Source: Polyangiaceae bacterium (lineage in GTDB: Bacteria; Myxococcota; Polyangia; Polyangiales; Polyangiaceae). Taken from it: 25,107 bases of DNA. Of this stretch, positions 18,471 through 25,107 are shown piece by piece. Every line of letters starts with the position of its first letter. Position 1 is the stretch's first letter. The notes under the pieces are model-generated. The model searched no databases and was not told the DNA's origin. It saw only the letters and a list, made by a program, of their open reading frames with translations. Both the position numbers and the translations under genes were made by a program. Where the stretch lies: NCBI GenBank assembly GCA_025936205.1, contig JAICTU010000066.1, positions 1-25,107 on the forward strand. Direction: 5' to 3'.

Positions 18471-19247
18471 TCAGTCGCAGACGGTCTGCGTGCTGGCGGG
18501 CGAACCCGCTTCGAAGGTCGTCTCGCTGCCGTCCACGCCGGTGCGCTCGATCGATACTCGATTGCCGAGCACGTCGTAGCGCTCGATCACGCTGTAGCCG
18601 GCGCGGTCGCAGCGCGCCGAAGCGGCGTAGCGGTAGCTCACGCTGCGCGCCGCATCGTCGTATTCGACGCTGAACGGCGCCACCTCGCAGCCCCAGGTGG
18701 TGAGCGTCTCGCGGGTCGGCGTCGCCTGGCGCGGCCGCCCTGCGGCATCGAAGTCGCGATACGTGTAGACCACGTCGCCTTCCGCGCGCTGCTCACGGCT
18801 GCCCACCAGGCGCCCCAGCTCGTCGAAGTCGTGGCGGATCACCCAGGTGCCGTCGCCTTCCCGCCGCAGCTCGCGCAGGCTCGTCACCTTGCCGAGCGAG
18901 CGTGCGGCCTCCACGAAGTCGGAAGCGCTCGCGAACTCGGCGGTCGTGAGCTCGCCGCCCTGGCCGAGCGCCGTGCGGCACGACAGCTCCGAGCTCGCCG
19001 CGTCGAATTGGCAGCGCGACTCCCCGCTGGTGCCCCCCACGCGTACGCTGCGCTGCGAGGCCACGCTGCGACAGTTGCTGGGCGGTGGCGTGAGCTCCGG
19101 AGGCGCCAGCTCCGTCTGTCCCGAGGGCGCCCAGACTCGCTCCAGCTGGTCGATCAACGACGAGTCGCTGCGCGCCGGATCCGAACAGCTCAGGGCCCCG
19201 AGTGGGACCAGGAGCGCGAGCAGCGCGGTTGTGGTGTCGAGTCTCAT
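18471..19247 (-). CDS. Lipoprotein with YD/RHS-repeat-like segments
   Basis: The 258-residue product has a signal peptide with lipobox LGALSC (Cys21). After about 90 residues with several Cys there are repeats reminiscent of RHS/YD motifs: HDFDELGRLVGSREQR, YRDFDAAGRPRQATPTRE and IERYDVLGNRVSIERTG. These have the form Y/F-D-x-x-G-x, spaced by 20-60 residues. The number is too few for a full RHS barrel, so it may be a small YD-type surface lipoprotein that folds around a short beta structure. Function is unknown. It lies downstream of the enolase-like gene on the same strand, but two hairpins separate them. Confidence 0.7.
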   Translation of the reverse strand: MRLDTTTALLALLVPLGALSCSDPARSDSSLIDQLERVWAPSGQTELAPPELTPPPSNCRSVASQRSVRVGGTSGESRCQFDAASSELSCRTALGQGGELTTAEFASASDFVEAARSLGKVTSLRELRREGDGTWVIRHDFDELGRLVGSREQRAEGDVVYTYRDFDAAGRPRQATPTRETLTTWGCEVAPFSVEYDDAARSVSYRYAASARCDRAGYSVIERYDVLGNRVSIERTGVDGSETTFEAGSPASTQTVCD

Positions 19248-19259
19248 CGGTGGCCCGCT

Positions 19260-19292
19260 CCGTGACAGAGAGGCCGAGGCCTCTGATCACGG
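19260..19292 (-). other. Imperfect long hairpin upstream of the YD lipoprotein
   Basis: CCGTGA pairs with TCACGG, and inside them AGAGGC-CGAG-GCCTCT forms a second stem, separated by a small internal loop. Together 12 base pairs lie in the leader of the lipoprotein gene. It may be a leader structure or a second terminator for the enolase-like gene. Confidence 0.45.
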
Positions 19293-19314
19293 AACGGAGC
19301 CAAGCGCTGAGTTT

Positions 19315-19335
19315 GGAGGCGTTTTAACCGCCTCC
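19315..19335 (-). terminator. Hairpin at the end of the enolase-like gene
   Basis: On the minus strand GGAGGCG-GTTAAAA-CGCCTCC, a 7-bp stem starting four bases past the stop. The same TTTAAC-type loop and GGCG/CGCC stem recur at the end of dusB (21008-21024). Confidence 0.6.
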
Positions 19336-19339
19336 CGGT

Positions 19340-20908
19340 TCACTCCTCGGCAGCAACCGGCGCTTCGGAAGCGGCGGCGGCAGCCGGACGCTTCGCAAGC
19401 GCCGGAATCTTCACGCCTGCGGGCAGGCCCTGGAAGCCGGCGATCGCGGTCTTGATACCGCGGGCACGGATCTGCTCTTCCGCGCGCAGCATCGGATTGT
19501 AGTTCTGCAGGTTGCGCTCGCCGTTCGGCGCGCCCGCTTTGAACCACAGGCGACGGCTCAGCGGACCGTACATCAGCGGCATGTAGGGCAGGAACTCGCT
19601 CGATCCCTCGGTGGAACGGTGAGACACGAAGGCAGAGAAGCCGCCCTTCTTGATGTTCGCGAGCGCGTCTTCCAGGCTGTCCACGCCCACCTTCTCACAC
19701 TCGGCGAGGATGCCCTCCAGATCGCCGCGCGCCTTCAGGAATGTCTCCACCTGCTTGGTGTCGGCCAGGCCCAGCACGATCTCGATCGCGAGCCGCGTCT
19801 CGGTGAAGGTGCCCGCCTGGTTGAGCTTGATCAGCACGCTGTTGCCGGCGCGATCTTCGCGCTTCTTGCCGCACAGGAACGGGATGATGAAGCGCATCTG
19901 CGTCACGGCGATGTCGTCGAGCACGATCTGCACGCGATCGCCGTAGCGCGCGTTCATCAGCTTGTGGCCCTCGAGGTCGTGCTCGGAGCCCGGGTCCTCC
20001 ATGGTCACGAAGTTGTCGGCGCTCTTCACCACCGTGCCGTCGAACTCCACGATCTCTTCGCGCGTCTTGCGGCCCGAGCCCGAGAAGCGCATGTCGTACA
20101 TGCCCTGCTCGACCAGATCCTCGCCCTTCTGGATCTCGCTGAAGGCGTTGTCCGTGCCGATCGCGTAGTCGGTTGGGCCGAGCCCGAGCTGATCCGCACA
20201 CTCCTTGATGCGCGTGAGGCCTTCGAAGTTGTCCTTCACCGGGAACACGAAGCCGCGCTCCTTGGCGGTGCCGGTGGGCAGCCCGTCGCGCACCAGGTTC
20301 TTCTCGAACTGGCGGAAGAACTTGGTGCCCGTCTCGAACACCTCCTTCAGGCTCTTGGCCTTCATCGAGAAGAAGAACATCTCCTGGATGTCCTGCTTGG
20401 TGCCGGGCACGTGCTCGCCGCCGCACACCATGTTGAAGGCGATGTTGGGGAAGTAGAAGGTCTTGGTGCTCTTGTCGGTGAACACCTCCCACGCCTCGTA
20501 GCAGCTCGCCTTGAGCAGCGTCTGGAAGAACGCGGTGGACGCCGCGAGACAGGCGTTGCCGCCCCACACCTTCTTGTTCGGACCCGCCTTCTTCACCATC
20601 GCGAGGTCGAAGGCAGCGGCCGCGTCCAGGATGTCCTGCGGGCTCTTGATCGTGACCTTCTTCGGCAGCAGCGGCGCGATGTTCTTCTCGATCGACTTGA
20701 TGGCCTTGTCGTTCGCGATGTAGATGGCCTCGTTCTCACCGTCGGACGTGCCCTTGGGGATGCCGTTGCGCTCGGTGATGGTCCAGGTCTCTTTCCCGCG
20801 CGTCACCTTGGCCGTGATTTCCCCTTCGAGCGTGAAGTTCGCGTACGAAGACAGAATCTCGCGACCCATCAGTTTGAAGTTGGAAACGATGGTTTCTTTG
20901 GCGGCCAT
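19340..20908 (-). CDS. Highly divergent enolase-superfamily protein (phosphopyruvate hydratase homologue)
   Basis: This 522-residue protein aligns by eye with enolase through its whole catalytic barrel but is far more divergent, and about 90 residues longer than the usual 430. Recognisable landmarks are GGNACLAAS near 116, PNIAFNMVCGGEH (His166), DIQEM (Glu176), ERGF (Glu217), GTDNAFSE (Asp253), TMED (Glu304), VLDDIAVT (Asp331/332), NSVLIKLNQAGTFTET (Lys361), SHRSTEG (His430, Arg431, Ser432) and WFKAG (Lys457). These are the metal ligands, acid and base, and substrate contacts of enolase. The mobile loop differs (SHRSTEG for SHRSGET). About 40 extra residues sit between the TFTET strand and SHRS, and the C-terminus ends in an Ala/Glu tail. 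Its reaction may be 2-phosphoglycerate dehydration or a related one. AAGGAG lies six bases before the ATG. Confidence 0.75.
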   Translation of the reverse strand: MAAKETIVSNFKLMGREILSSYANFTLEGEITAKVTRGKETWTITERNGIPKGTSDGENEAIYIANDKAIKSIEKNIAPLLPKKVTIKSPQDILDAAAAFDLAMVKKAGPNKKVWGGNACLAASTAFFQTLLKASCYEAWEVFTDKSTKTFYFPNIAFNMVCGGEHVPGTKQDIQEMFFFSMKAKSLKEVFETGTKFFRQFEKNLVRDGLPTGTAKERGFVFPVKDNFEGLTRIKECADQLGLGPTDYAIGTDNAFSEIQKGEDLVEQGMYDMRFSGSGRKTREEIVEFDGTVVKSADNFVTMEDPGSEHDLEGHKLMNARYGDRVQIVLDDIAVTQMRFIIPFLCGKKREDRAGNSVLIKLNQAGTFTETRLAIEIVLGLADTKQVETFLKARGDLEGILAECEKVGVDSLEDALANIKKGGFSAFVSHRSTEGSSEFLPYMPLMYGPLSRRLWFKAGAPNGERNLQNYNPMLRAEEQIRARGIKTAIAGFQGLPAGVKIPALAKRPAAAAASEAPVAAEE

Positions 20909-20936
20909 GCAGACTCCTTGGGATTAGAGGGCCGCG

Positions 20937-20966
20937 AGAATTGCCCAGTCGCCCTGCCGGCGTCAA
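20937..20966 (-). promoter_or_regulatory. Possible promoter of the enolase-like gene
   Basis: On the minus strand TTGACG and AATTCT are separated by 18 bases, ending 28 bases before the ATG at 20908. The -35 is close to the general sigma-70 consensus, the -10 is weak. Confidence 0.35.
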
Positions 20967-21007
20967 TTCAGGAAGTCGCCGGAAACGCGCGAGGCCCAGC
21001 GGGAGAA

Positions 21008-21024
21008 CGGCGCTTTAACCGCCG
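21008..21024 (-). terminator. Hairpin overlapping the dusB stop
   Basis: CGGCG-GTTAAAG-CGCCG on the minus strand; the TAA of dusB is inside the loop. It resembles the hairpin at 19315. Confidence 0.45.
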
Positions 21025-22259
21025 TCGCCGCCGCCGAGATCATCGTCGGCGTCTTCCGGTACGGAATCGTCATCCAGGTGATCGAGGAAGCCCTCGGGCA
21101 GGCTGACCACTTGCGTGCCGGAGTGCTTGCCGCGTGAAACACGGAGCGCCGAGCGTGGAAACGGTTCGAACGGGTCAAGCGAACTCACCGCCGCCTGCAG
21201 ATCCGCCAAAGTTTCGACCTGGGTGAAGCTCTGGCGCAGCCGCGCGCTGCCGCGGAAGCCCTTGGTGTACCAGGCCGCCATGCGCCGGAAGGCGCGCAGC
21301 GCCGGCGCTTCTCCGAACCATTCCGCGGTCCAGCGGGCGTGCTGCAGCATCACCTCGACCACCTCGCCCAGCGCCGGCGGCGGCCGGGCCGGTTCGCCCT
21401 GAAACACGTCGAAAAGCTCGCGAAACAACCAGGGCCGGCCCAGGCAGCCGCGGCCCACGATCACCCCGTCGCAGCCCGTCTGGCGCATCATCTTCAGCGC
21501 GTCGCCGGCTTCCCAGATGTCGCCGTTGCCCAGCACCGGGATGCGCAGCCGCTGCTTGAGCTCCGCGATCGCCTCCCAGCGCGCCTGGCCGTCGTAGAGC
21601 TGGGCGGCGGTACGGGCATGCAAGCCGACGGCGCGGCAGCCCTCTTCCTGCGCCACTCGCCCCGAGCTCAGATCGGTGCGCAGCCCGTCGTTGATTCCCA
21701 TGCGGAATTTGATGGTCACGGGCACGTTCCCCGCCCCCTGCACGGCGGCGCGCACGATGCGGGCGAGCAGCTTGGGGCGCGCTGGGATGGCAGCGCCCCC
21801 GCCCTTGCGCGTGACCTTGCGCACAGGGCAGCCGAAGTTCATGTCGATGTGGTCGACGCGCCCTTCCCCCACCAGCCGCCGCACCGCCTCGCCGACGTAC
21901 TGGGGGTCCGAGCCGTACAGCTGCAGGCTGCGCGGCGACTCGTCCGGGCCGAAATCGCTGAGATGCAGCGTCTTCGCGTTCTGCTCGACCAGAGCGCGCG
22001 CCGCGATCATCTCGCTCACGTACAGGCCAGCGCCAAACGAACGGCACATGCGGCGGAACGGGTAGTTGGTGACCCCCGCCATGGGCGCGAGCACCACCGG
22101 CGGCCAGACCCGGAGCGGGCCGATGAACAGCGGCGCGAACTCGCCCGGCCGTGCCGGAGGCTCCAGCGCAGCCTCAGCGGGCTGCTCCGGCAAACGCAGG
22201 GCCGAAGCCGGAGGCTGGGCAGGGCTGTCCTGCAGAGGAAGCGAAACGGCGTCCGACAT
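21015..22259 (-). CDS. dusB: tRNA-dihydrouridine synthase, DusB-like
   Basis: This flavoenzyme reduces uridine to dihydrouridine in tRNA. The 414-residue protein has VLAPMAGVTNYPFRRMC (FMN binding), the catalytic Cys144 in MNFGCPVRKVTRKGGGAA, TIKFRMG (Lys184), LHARTAAQ (His214), GNGDI (244-248) and GRGCLGRPW (269-277), all in family order. It is longer than the usual 320-340 residues: about 40 Pro/Ala/Glu-rich residues precede the barrel, and a Ser/Asp/Gly-rich acidic tail of about 35 residues follows the C-terminal helical RNA-binding domain. The DusB assignment rests on the overall motif pattern. No clear ribosome site precedes the ATG, which lies just after two tandem palindromic repeats. 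Confidence 0.9.
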   Translation of the reverse strand: MSDAVSLPLQDSPAQPPASALRLPEQPAEAALEPPARPGEFAPLFIGPLRVWPPVVLAPMAGVTNYPFRRMCRSFGAGLYVSEMIAARALVEQNAKTLHLSDFGPDESPRSLQLYGSDPQYVGEAVRRLVGEGRVDHIDMNFGCPVRKVTRKGGGAAIPARPKLLARIVRAAVQGAGNVPVTIKFRMGINDGLRTDLSSGRVAQEEGCRAVGLHARTAAQLYDGQARWEAIAELKQRLRIPVLGNGDIWEAGDALKMMRQTGCDGVIVGRGCLGRPWLFRELFDVFQGEPARPPPALGEVVEVMLQHARWTAEWFGEAPALRAFRRMAAWYTKGFRGSARLRQSFTQVETLADLQAAVSSLDPFEPFPRSALRVSRGKHSGTQVVSLPEGFLDHLDDDSVPEDADDDLGGGDGG

Positions 22260-22276
22260 AGGCTCGCGAAAAAGGC

Positions 22277-22301
22277 GGGGGTGCGGGGGGTCCCCGCAAA
22301 A
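22277..22301 (+). repeat. GC palindromic repeat, copy 4
   Basis: GGGGGTGCGGGGGG-TCCCCGC followed by AAAA. It is the first of two tandem units upstream of dusB. Confidence 0.7.
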
Positions 22302-22307
22302 CGTCGC

Positions 22308-22332
22308 GGGGTGCGGGGGGTCCCCGCAAAAT
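22308..22332 (+). repeat. GC palindromic repeat, copy 5
   Basis: GGGGTGCGGGGGG-TCCCCGC followed by AAAA, almost identical to copy 4 and offset by exactly 30 bases. Confidence 0.7.
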
Positions 22333-22347
22333 CAGTTTCAGATCGGT

Positions 22348-22833
22348 TCAGCGCTCGCCGTCGCCGCGGCGCAGCCGCTGACGTACCATGGCCCGCGCAT
22401 AGCGCCCCAGCGCAAACGGCGTGGTCAACAGGCTGCCCGCGAGCGACGCGGCGAGCTGCGCCGGGCTGCCGCCATTGGCATCGATCTGAACGCGCTCGCC
22501 GGTGACCGCGTCTTCCAGAGCGCCGCGCGCCTGCGTGCGAGAACCATCCGAACGGATCTCGACGATCAGGCGCGCCACCACCGGCAAATCGGGCGCCTCC
22601 GCAAGTGGATCCTTCTCCTGTGCGCGCAGCGCCGTCGGAGCTTCGCCGGTGATTTCGATGCCCCGCCGCTCGGAGAGCCGCTGCGCGGCGGCTTCCATGC
22701 GCTGCTTGGCCTCTTCGACCCGCTGTTTGACGCCCTGGACCCGATCCTCCAGCGCCTCTTGCCACGCTTTCTTCAAGGACTGGGGTTTAGCCCCCGGTCT
22801 CCGTTGGGGCAATCCGATCTGGAACGCGTTCAG
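22348..22833 (-). CDS. Helical protein of unknown function, possible CTG start
   Basis: The frame codes for about 161 residues if it begins at the CTG at 22833, whose last two bases lie in the TGA of the upstream gene (CTGA). A TTG at about residue 20 is the other possible start. A charged helix (about residues 20-58) rich in Arg, Lys, Glu and Gln could form a coiled coil: KKAWQEALEDRVQGVKQRVE then EAKQRMEAAAQRLSERRG. Then comes a short beta segment (VVARLIVEIRSDGSRTQARG), and a basic tail with ALGRYARAMVRQRLRR. There is no signal or membrane segment. I recognise no family. It is the third gene of a run of overlapping genes, so it probably works with the membrane protein. Confidence 0.55.
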   Translation of the reverse strand: MNAFQIGLPQRRPGAKPQSLKKAWQEALEDRVQGVKQRVEEAKQRMEAAAQRLSERRGIEITGEAPTALRAQEKDPLAEAPDLPVVARLIVEIRSDGSRTQARGALEDAVTGERVQIDANGGSPAQLAASLAGSLLTTPFALGRYARAMVRQRLRRGDGER

Positions 22834-23612
22834 GGAGCCGGCGGCGCGAAATCGCCGGGAAGCGGCCCCGGACGTGGCCGTTTGCCTCGCCAGGGGGCCC
22901 ACTCGAGGTGCGCTCCCAGACCGCGAGCCGAGCCGCACTCCAGCGCCCTGCCGGGTGGAAGCAGCGCGGTCTGGATGTTCTCGCTCTGGTCCAGGAAAAA
23001 GGCGTGATCGAAGCGAGCGCCGACGTCCGGCCAGGCATAGGCCACGTACTGCCGCTCGGCGGCCTCCTCGTCCAGGCCGGCACCGGGCTCGCCAGACCAC
23101 TGCCCGTCGCGCTGAGGCAGGCAGATGACAAACAGAAAGCCGCCGCGCCGCGCCGCGAGCCCGAGCGGAGTGGGAACCAGCTCGCCGCAGGTCAGGACGG
23201 GGTTGTCCTGCTCGGGCTGACCACGCAGCGGGGGACCGCCGCAGAGCTCGCTGAGCAGGGCGGCGGAGCCGATGCCATCGTGGTCCGGATCGATCCAGCC
23301 CGACCTGCGCATGGCGTCCTCCGCGAACAGCACATCCCGGAGCCAGGAGACCGCGCGCTGCTCGCCGGCATCGCGACCACCGCGCACGATGCCCGGCATC
23401 GCGACCTCGACCACGAAGCGCACCAGCCCCACGCCGCTGCCGATCACCGCCAGCGCCACGAGCGCGCGGCTCTTGCCCGACCCCGGCTGCGCCCGCGCTG
23501 GCAGCGCCAGCACGCCGAGCAGCGTCAGGAACAGCATTGGCAGCGCGAGCAGTGGAAAGATCGCTGCCAGGCACGCGAGCGCCGCCAGCCCCAGCGGCCA
23601 GGGCCGCTTCAC
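22830..23612 (-). CDS. Membrane-anchored protein of unknown function with an acidic Asp-rich motif
   Basis: The GTG at 23612 overlaps the TGA of the HbpS-like gene (GTGA), giving 260 residues. The N-terminal 70 residues hold one long or two short membrane helices (about 6-37) and another at 49-70, rich in Leu and Ala. The rest is exported or cytosolic and includes AEDAMRRSGWIDPDHDGIGS, with a DxDHDGIG motif that could bind calcium, and several Cys (124, 142, 164, 226). The shape, a helical anchor followed by a region with a DPDHDG turn, recalls minor-pilin-like or DUF-type proteins in planctomycetes and myxobacteria. That is an impression, not a recognised match. Its stop overlaps the next gene (CTGA). 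Confidence 0.6.
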   Translation of the reverse strand: MKRPWPLGLAALACLAAIFPLLALPMLFLTLLGVLALPARAQPGSGKSRALVALAVIGSGVGLVRFVVEVAMPGIVRGGRDAGEQRAVSWLRDVLFAEDAMRRSGWIDPDHDGIGSAALLSELCGGPPLRGQPEQDNPVLTCGELVPTPLGLAARRGGFLFVICLPQRDGQWSGEPGAGLDEEAAERQYVAYAWPDVGARFDHAFFLDQSENIQTALLPPGRALECGSARGLGAHLEWAPWRGKRPRPGPLPGDFAPPAP

Positions 23613-24121
23613 TTCTTGACGACCGGCTTCGCCGCGGGCTTGCCCTCGAGCGCAGCGACGCCCACCGTGGCGCACTGGCCATCTTGCGCGGAGGTGGCGC
23701 CGCTCACGCCGATCGCGCCCACGATCTTGTCGCCCACGACCAGCGGGATGCCCCCGTCCAGCGGGACCGCGCCCTGCAGGCTCAGGATGCCCTGTTTTCC
23801 GCTGGCGAGCGCCTCTTCAAAGGCCTTGGTGGGGCGCTTGAACAGCGCTGCCGAGCGCGCCTTGGCCTGTGCGACCTCCGAACTGCCGCTCTGCGTACCG
23901 TCGATGCGCTCGAAGTAGACCAGCGCGCCGCCGGCATCGACGACCGCCGCGGCCACGGTCCAGCCATTCTTTCGGCCCTCGGCCAGCGCCGCCTGCGCGG
24001 TCTTTCGGGCGGCTTCGACGCCGATGGGGGCGCCGTACTGGTTCGGTATCTGTGCCAGCGCTGGGAGCGAGAGAGCGCTGGAGACGATGACGGTGGCGAC
24101 CAGGGTCTTGAAGATGCGCAT
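23609..24121 (-). CDS. Secreted HbpS/GlcG-like protein
   Basis: The ATG at 24121 has AAGGA seven bases upstream; an ATG six bases earlier (24127) has none in range. The 170-residue protein has a signal peptide cleaved near ALA (residue 23). A compact PF03928-type (HbpS/GlcG) domain follows: AAAVVDAGGALVYFERIDG, SGSSEVAQAKARSAALFKRPT, LQGAVPLDGGIPLVV and IVGAIGVSGATSAQDGQCA. These are the usual landmarks of the HbpS/GlcG family. Members bind heme or small ligands outside the membrane, and some act with two-component sensors. No sensor is fused here, but the partial hybrid kinase lies 256 bases upstream on the same strand. Two other genes follow with 4-base overlaps. Confidence 0.8.
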   Translation of the reverse strand: MRIFKTLVATVIVSSALSLPALAQIPNQYGAPIGVEAARKTAQAALAEGRKNGWTVAAAVVDAGGALVYFERIDGTQSGSSEVAQAKARSAALFKRPTKAFEEALASGKQGILSLQGAVPLDGGIPLVVGDKIVGAIGVSGATSAQDGQCATVGVAALEGKPAAKPVVKK

Positions 24122-24354
24122 GCTCATATCCTTGAAGGAGAGGGCCGCGGGAGGGTGGACCTCGGCAAGGCGGCTGCCCGCACCCATAGCGACCCCGGGC
24201 GCGTCGAGTCGAGAGCGAGGAGGTGCGCTGGTTTGTCCTTCCTCCCGGCCAACCGATAGTGCGTCTTCGAGCATTGCGCCGATAGATGTCCGGCGCGGGC
24301 AAAAGTCGCGGTGGGGATCGTCGAGTCGCCGTGAGCGGCAAACGGCCTGAGCTC

Positions 24355-24373
24355 GGGCGGGATCCCCGCAGAA
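24355..24373 (+). repeat. Partial GC palindromic repeat, copy 6
   Basis: GGGCGGGATCCCCGCAGAA, which shares the right half with copy 3. It lies five bases past the stop of the minus-strand kinase gene, where it also forms a small 5-bp hairpin. Confidence 0.4.
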
Positions 24374-24377
24374 CTTT

Positions 24378-25107
24378 TTAAGCGGGCAGATCCAGGAGCT
24401 CGCGCACACGCCGTGCCAGCGCCGCGAGCGTGTAGGGCTTCTCCAGAAAATGTACGCCTTCGATCAACACGCCCTGACGCGCGATCGCGCTCTCCGCGTA
24501 GCCCGACGTGTAGAGCACCTTGGTGCCGGGGTTCCGCTCGCGCAGCCGTGACGACAGCTCCTTGCCGCCCAGCTTCGGCATCACCAGATCCGTGACCACG
24601 AGGTCGATGTGCACTCCGGCCTGAGCCGCTGCGGCCAGCGCCTCGGCCCCATCGCTGGCGCACAGCACCCGGTAGCCTCGCTTCTCCAGCGCAGCGCGGG
24701 CCAGGCTCAGGATCATCGGCTCATCCTCCACGATCAGCAGTGTCTCGCTGCCTCCCCTGCCGTTGGCGGGCGCCGGCTCGGTCACATGGCGCGCCCGGGG
24801 CAGCTCCGCGCGCGGCAAGAGGATGCGAAACGTACTGCCGTGCCCGGGCTTGCTGTGCACGGAGATGCTGCCGCCCGCCTGCTCGATGATGCCCTGGCAC
24901 ATGGCGAGCCCGAGCCCGGTGCCCACGCCCTGCGGCTTGGTGGTGAAGAACGGCTCGAACAAGCGCGCGCGGATCTCGGGGCCCATTCCGGAGCCCGTGT
25001 CGGTCACGCCCAGCACGGCGTATTGCCGCTCACGTTTCCCCGGCTCGTCGGGATCCAGCGCCAGCGCCTGCGTCTCCAGCGTCAGCGTTCCTCCCTGGGG
25101 CATCGCG
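24378..25107 (-). CDS. Hybrid histidine kinase, C-terminal part (HATPase-REC)
   Basis: The gene enters from the right edge, so its sensor and dimerisation domains are missing. The visible part begins in the ATPase with AMPQGG, VTDTGSGMG (G1 box), LFEPFFTTKPQGVGTGLGLAM (F and G2 boxes) and STFRILLPR. A linker of about 20 residues leads to a receiver: LLIVEDEP (acid pair), the phospho-Asp in LVVTDLVMP, YTSGY and FLEKPY. The order fits a hybrid kinase whose C-terminal receiver modulates or receives the phosphate. It is not the same architecture as the 321 kinase, lacking a second receiver and HPt. It stops in front of a 256-base gap leading to the HbpS-like gene. Confidence 0.88.
   Translation of the reverse strand, partial: AMPQGGTLTLETQALALDPDEPGKRERQYAVLGVTDTGSGMGPEIRARLFEPFFTTKPQGVGTGLGLAMCQGIIEQAGGSISVHSKPGHGSTFRILLPRAELPRARHVTEPAPANGRGGSETLLIVEDEPMILSLARAALEKRGYRVLCASDGAEALAAAAQAGVHIDLVVTDLVMPKLGGKELSSRLRERNPGTKVLYTSGYAESAIARQGVLIEGVHFLEKPYTLAALARRVRELLDLPA

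Noticed and set aside
19619..21106. Long plus-strand open frame opposite the enolase-like gene
   Set aside because: Leu/His/Arg-rich antisense shadow of a gene with clear catalytic motifs and a strong ribosome site.
22834..23682. Single 444-residue gene from 23682 to 22348
   Set aside because: Its first part is an off-frame of the membrane protein and the HbpS-like gene; only the end (22833-22348) looks like protein.

Overview
The window is uniformly GC-rich, densely coded bacterial DNA with strong G/C bias at third codon positions. It carries many Ala/Pro-rich lipoproteins, a Cys-rich secreted lipoprotein, a CxxCH lipoprotein, hybrid two-component kinases and a YD-repeat-like lipoprotein. 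That mix suggests a delta-proteobacterial lineage such as Myxococcota (Polyangia-like). This is an inference from gene content; the window holds no rRNA or other marker gene. I see no tRNA, rRNA, CRISPR array, insertion sequence or phage gene.

Layout. Positions 1-171 (-) hold the start of a methyltransferase-like gene that leaves the window. Positions 321-5849 (+) form an envelope-signalling block: a complete hybrid histidine kinase (HisKA-HATPase-REC-REC-HPt), a Cys-rich lipoprotein, an outer-membrane porin, a Tat-exported PstS-like binding domain and a stand-alone receiver. The lipoprotein, porin and binding protein overlap stop-to-start and are probably co-translated. Positions 5807-8289 (-) hold a lipoprotein coupled to gpsA. 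Positions 8525-11273 (+) form a motility block: a small unknown gene, a FlgJ-like glucosaminidase, motA and motB. A 0.4 kb gap follows with a strong palindrome, then a CTP-synthase-like amidotransferase domain whose 5' end looks eroded. Positions 12271-14980 (-) hold an epoxide-hydrolase-like enzyme and a glycerophosphodiesterase-FadR pair. Positions 15317-16693 (+) hold a DEAD-box RNA helicase.

Positions 16867-24121 are mostly minus strand: a CxxCH lipoprotein, a YD-repeat-like lipoprotein, a very divergent enolase homologue that keeps the catalytic residues, dusB, and a three-gene overlapping operon (HbpS/GlcG-like secreted protein, membrane protein, helical protein). One small plus-strand gene (17757-18245) and a coding-like remnant interrupt this stretch. 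The window ends inside a second hybrid histidine kinase (HATPase-REC, minus strand).

Between genes, and once inside gpsA, there is a family of short GC-rich palindromic repeats (core GGGGTGCGGG, a few bases, CCCCGCA). Six copies or partial copies are visible. The most notable items are the divergent enolase, the kinase-porin-binding-protein cluster, the dispersed palindrome family and the overlapping unknown operon at 22348-24121.
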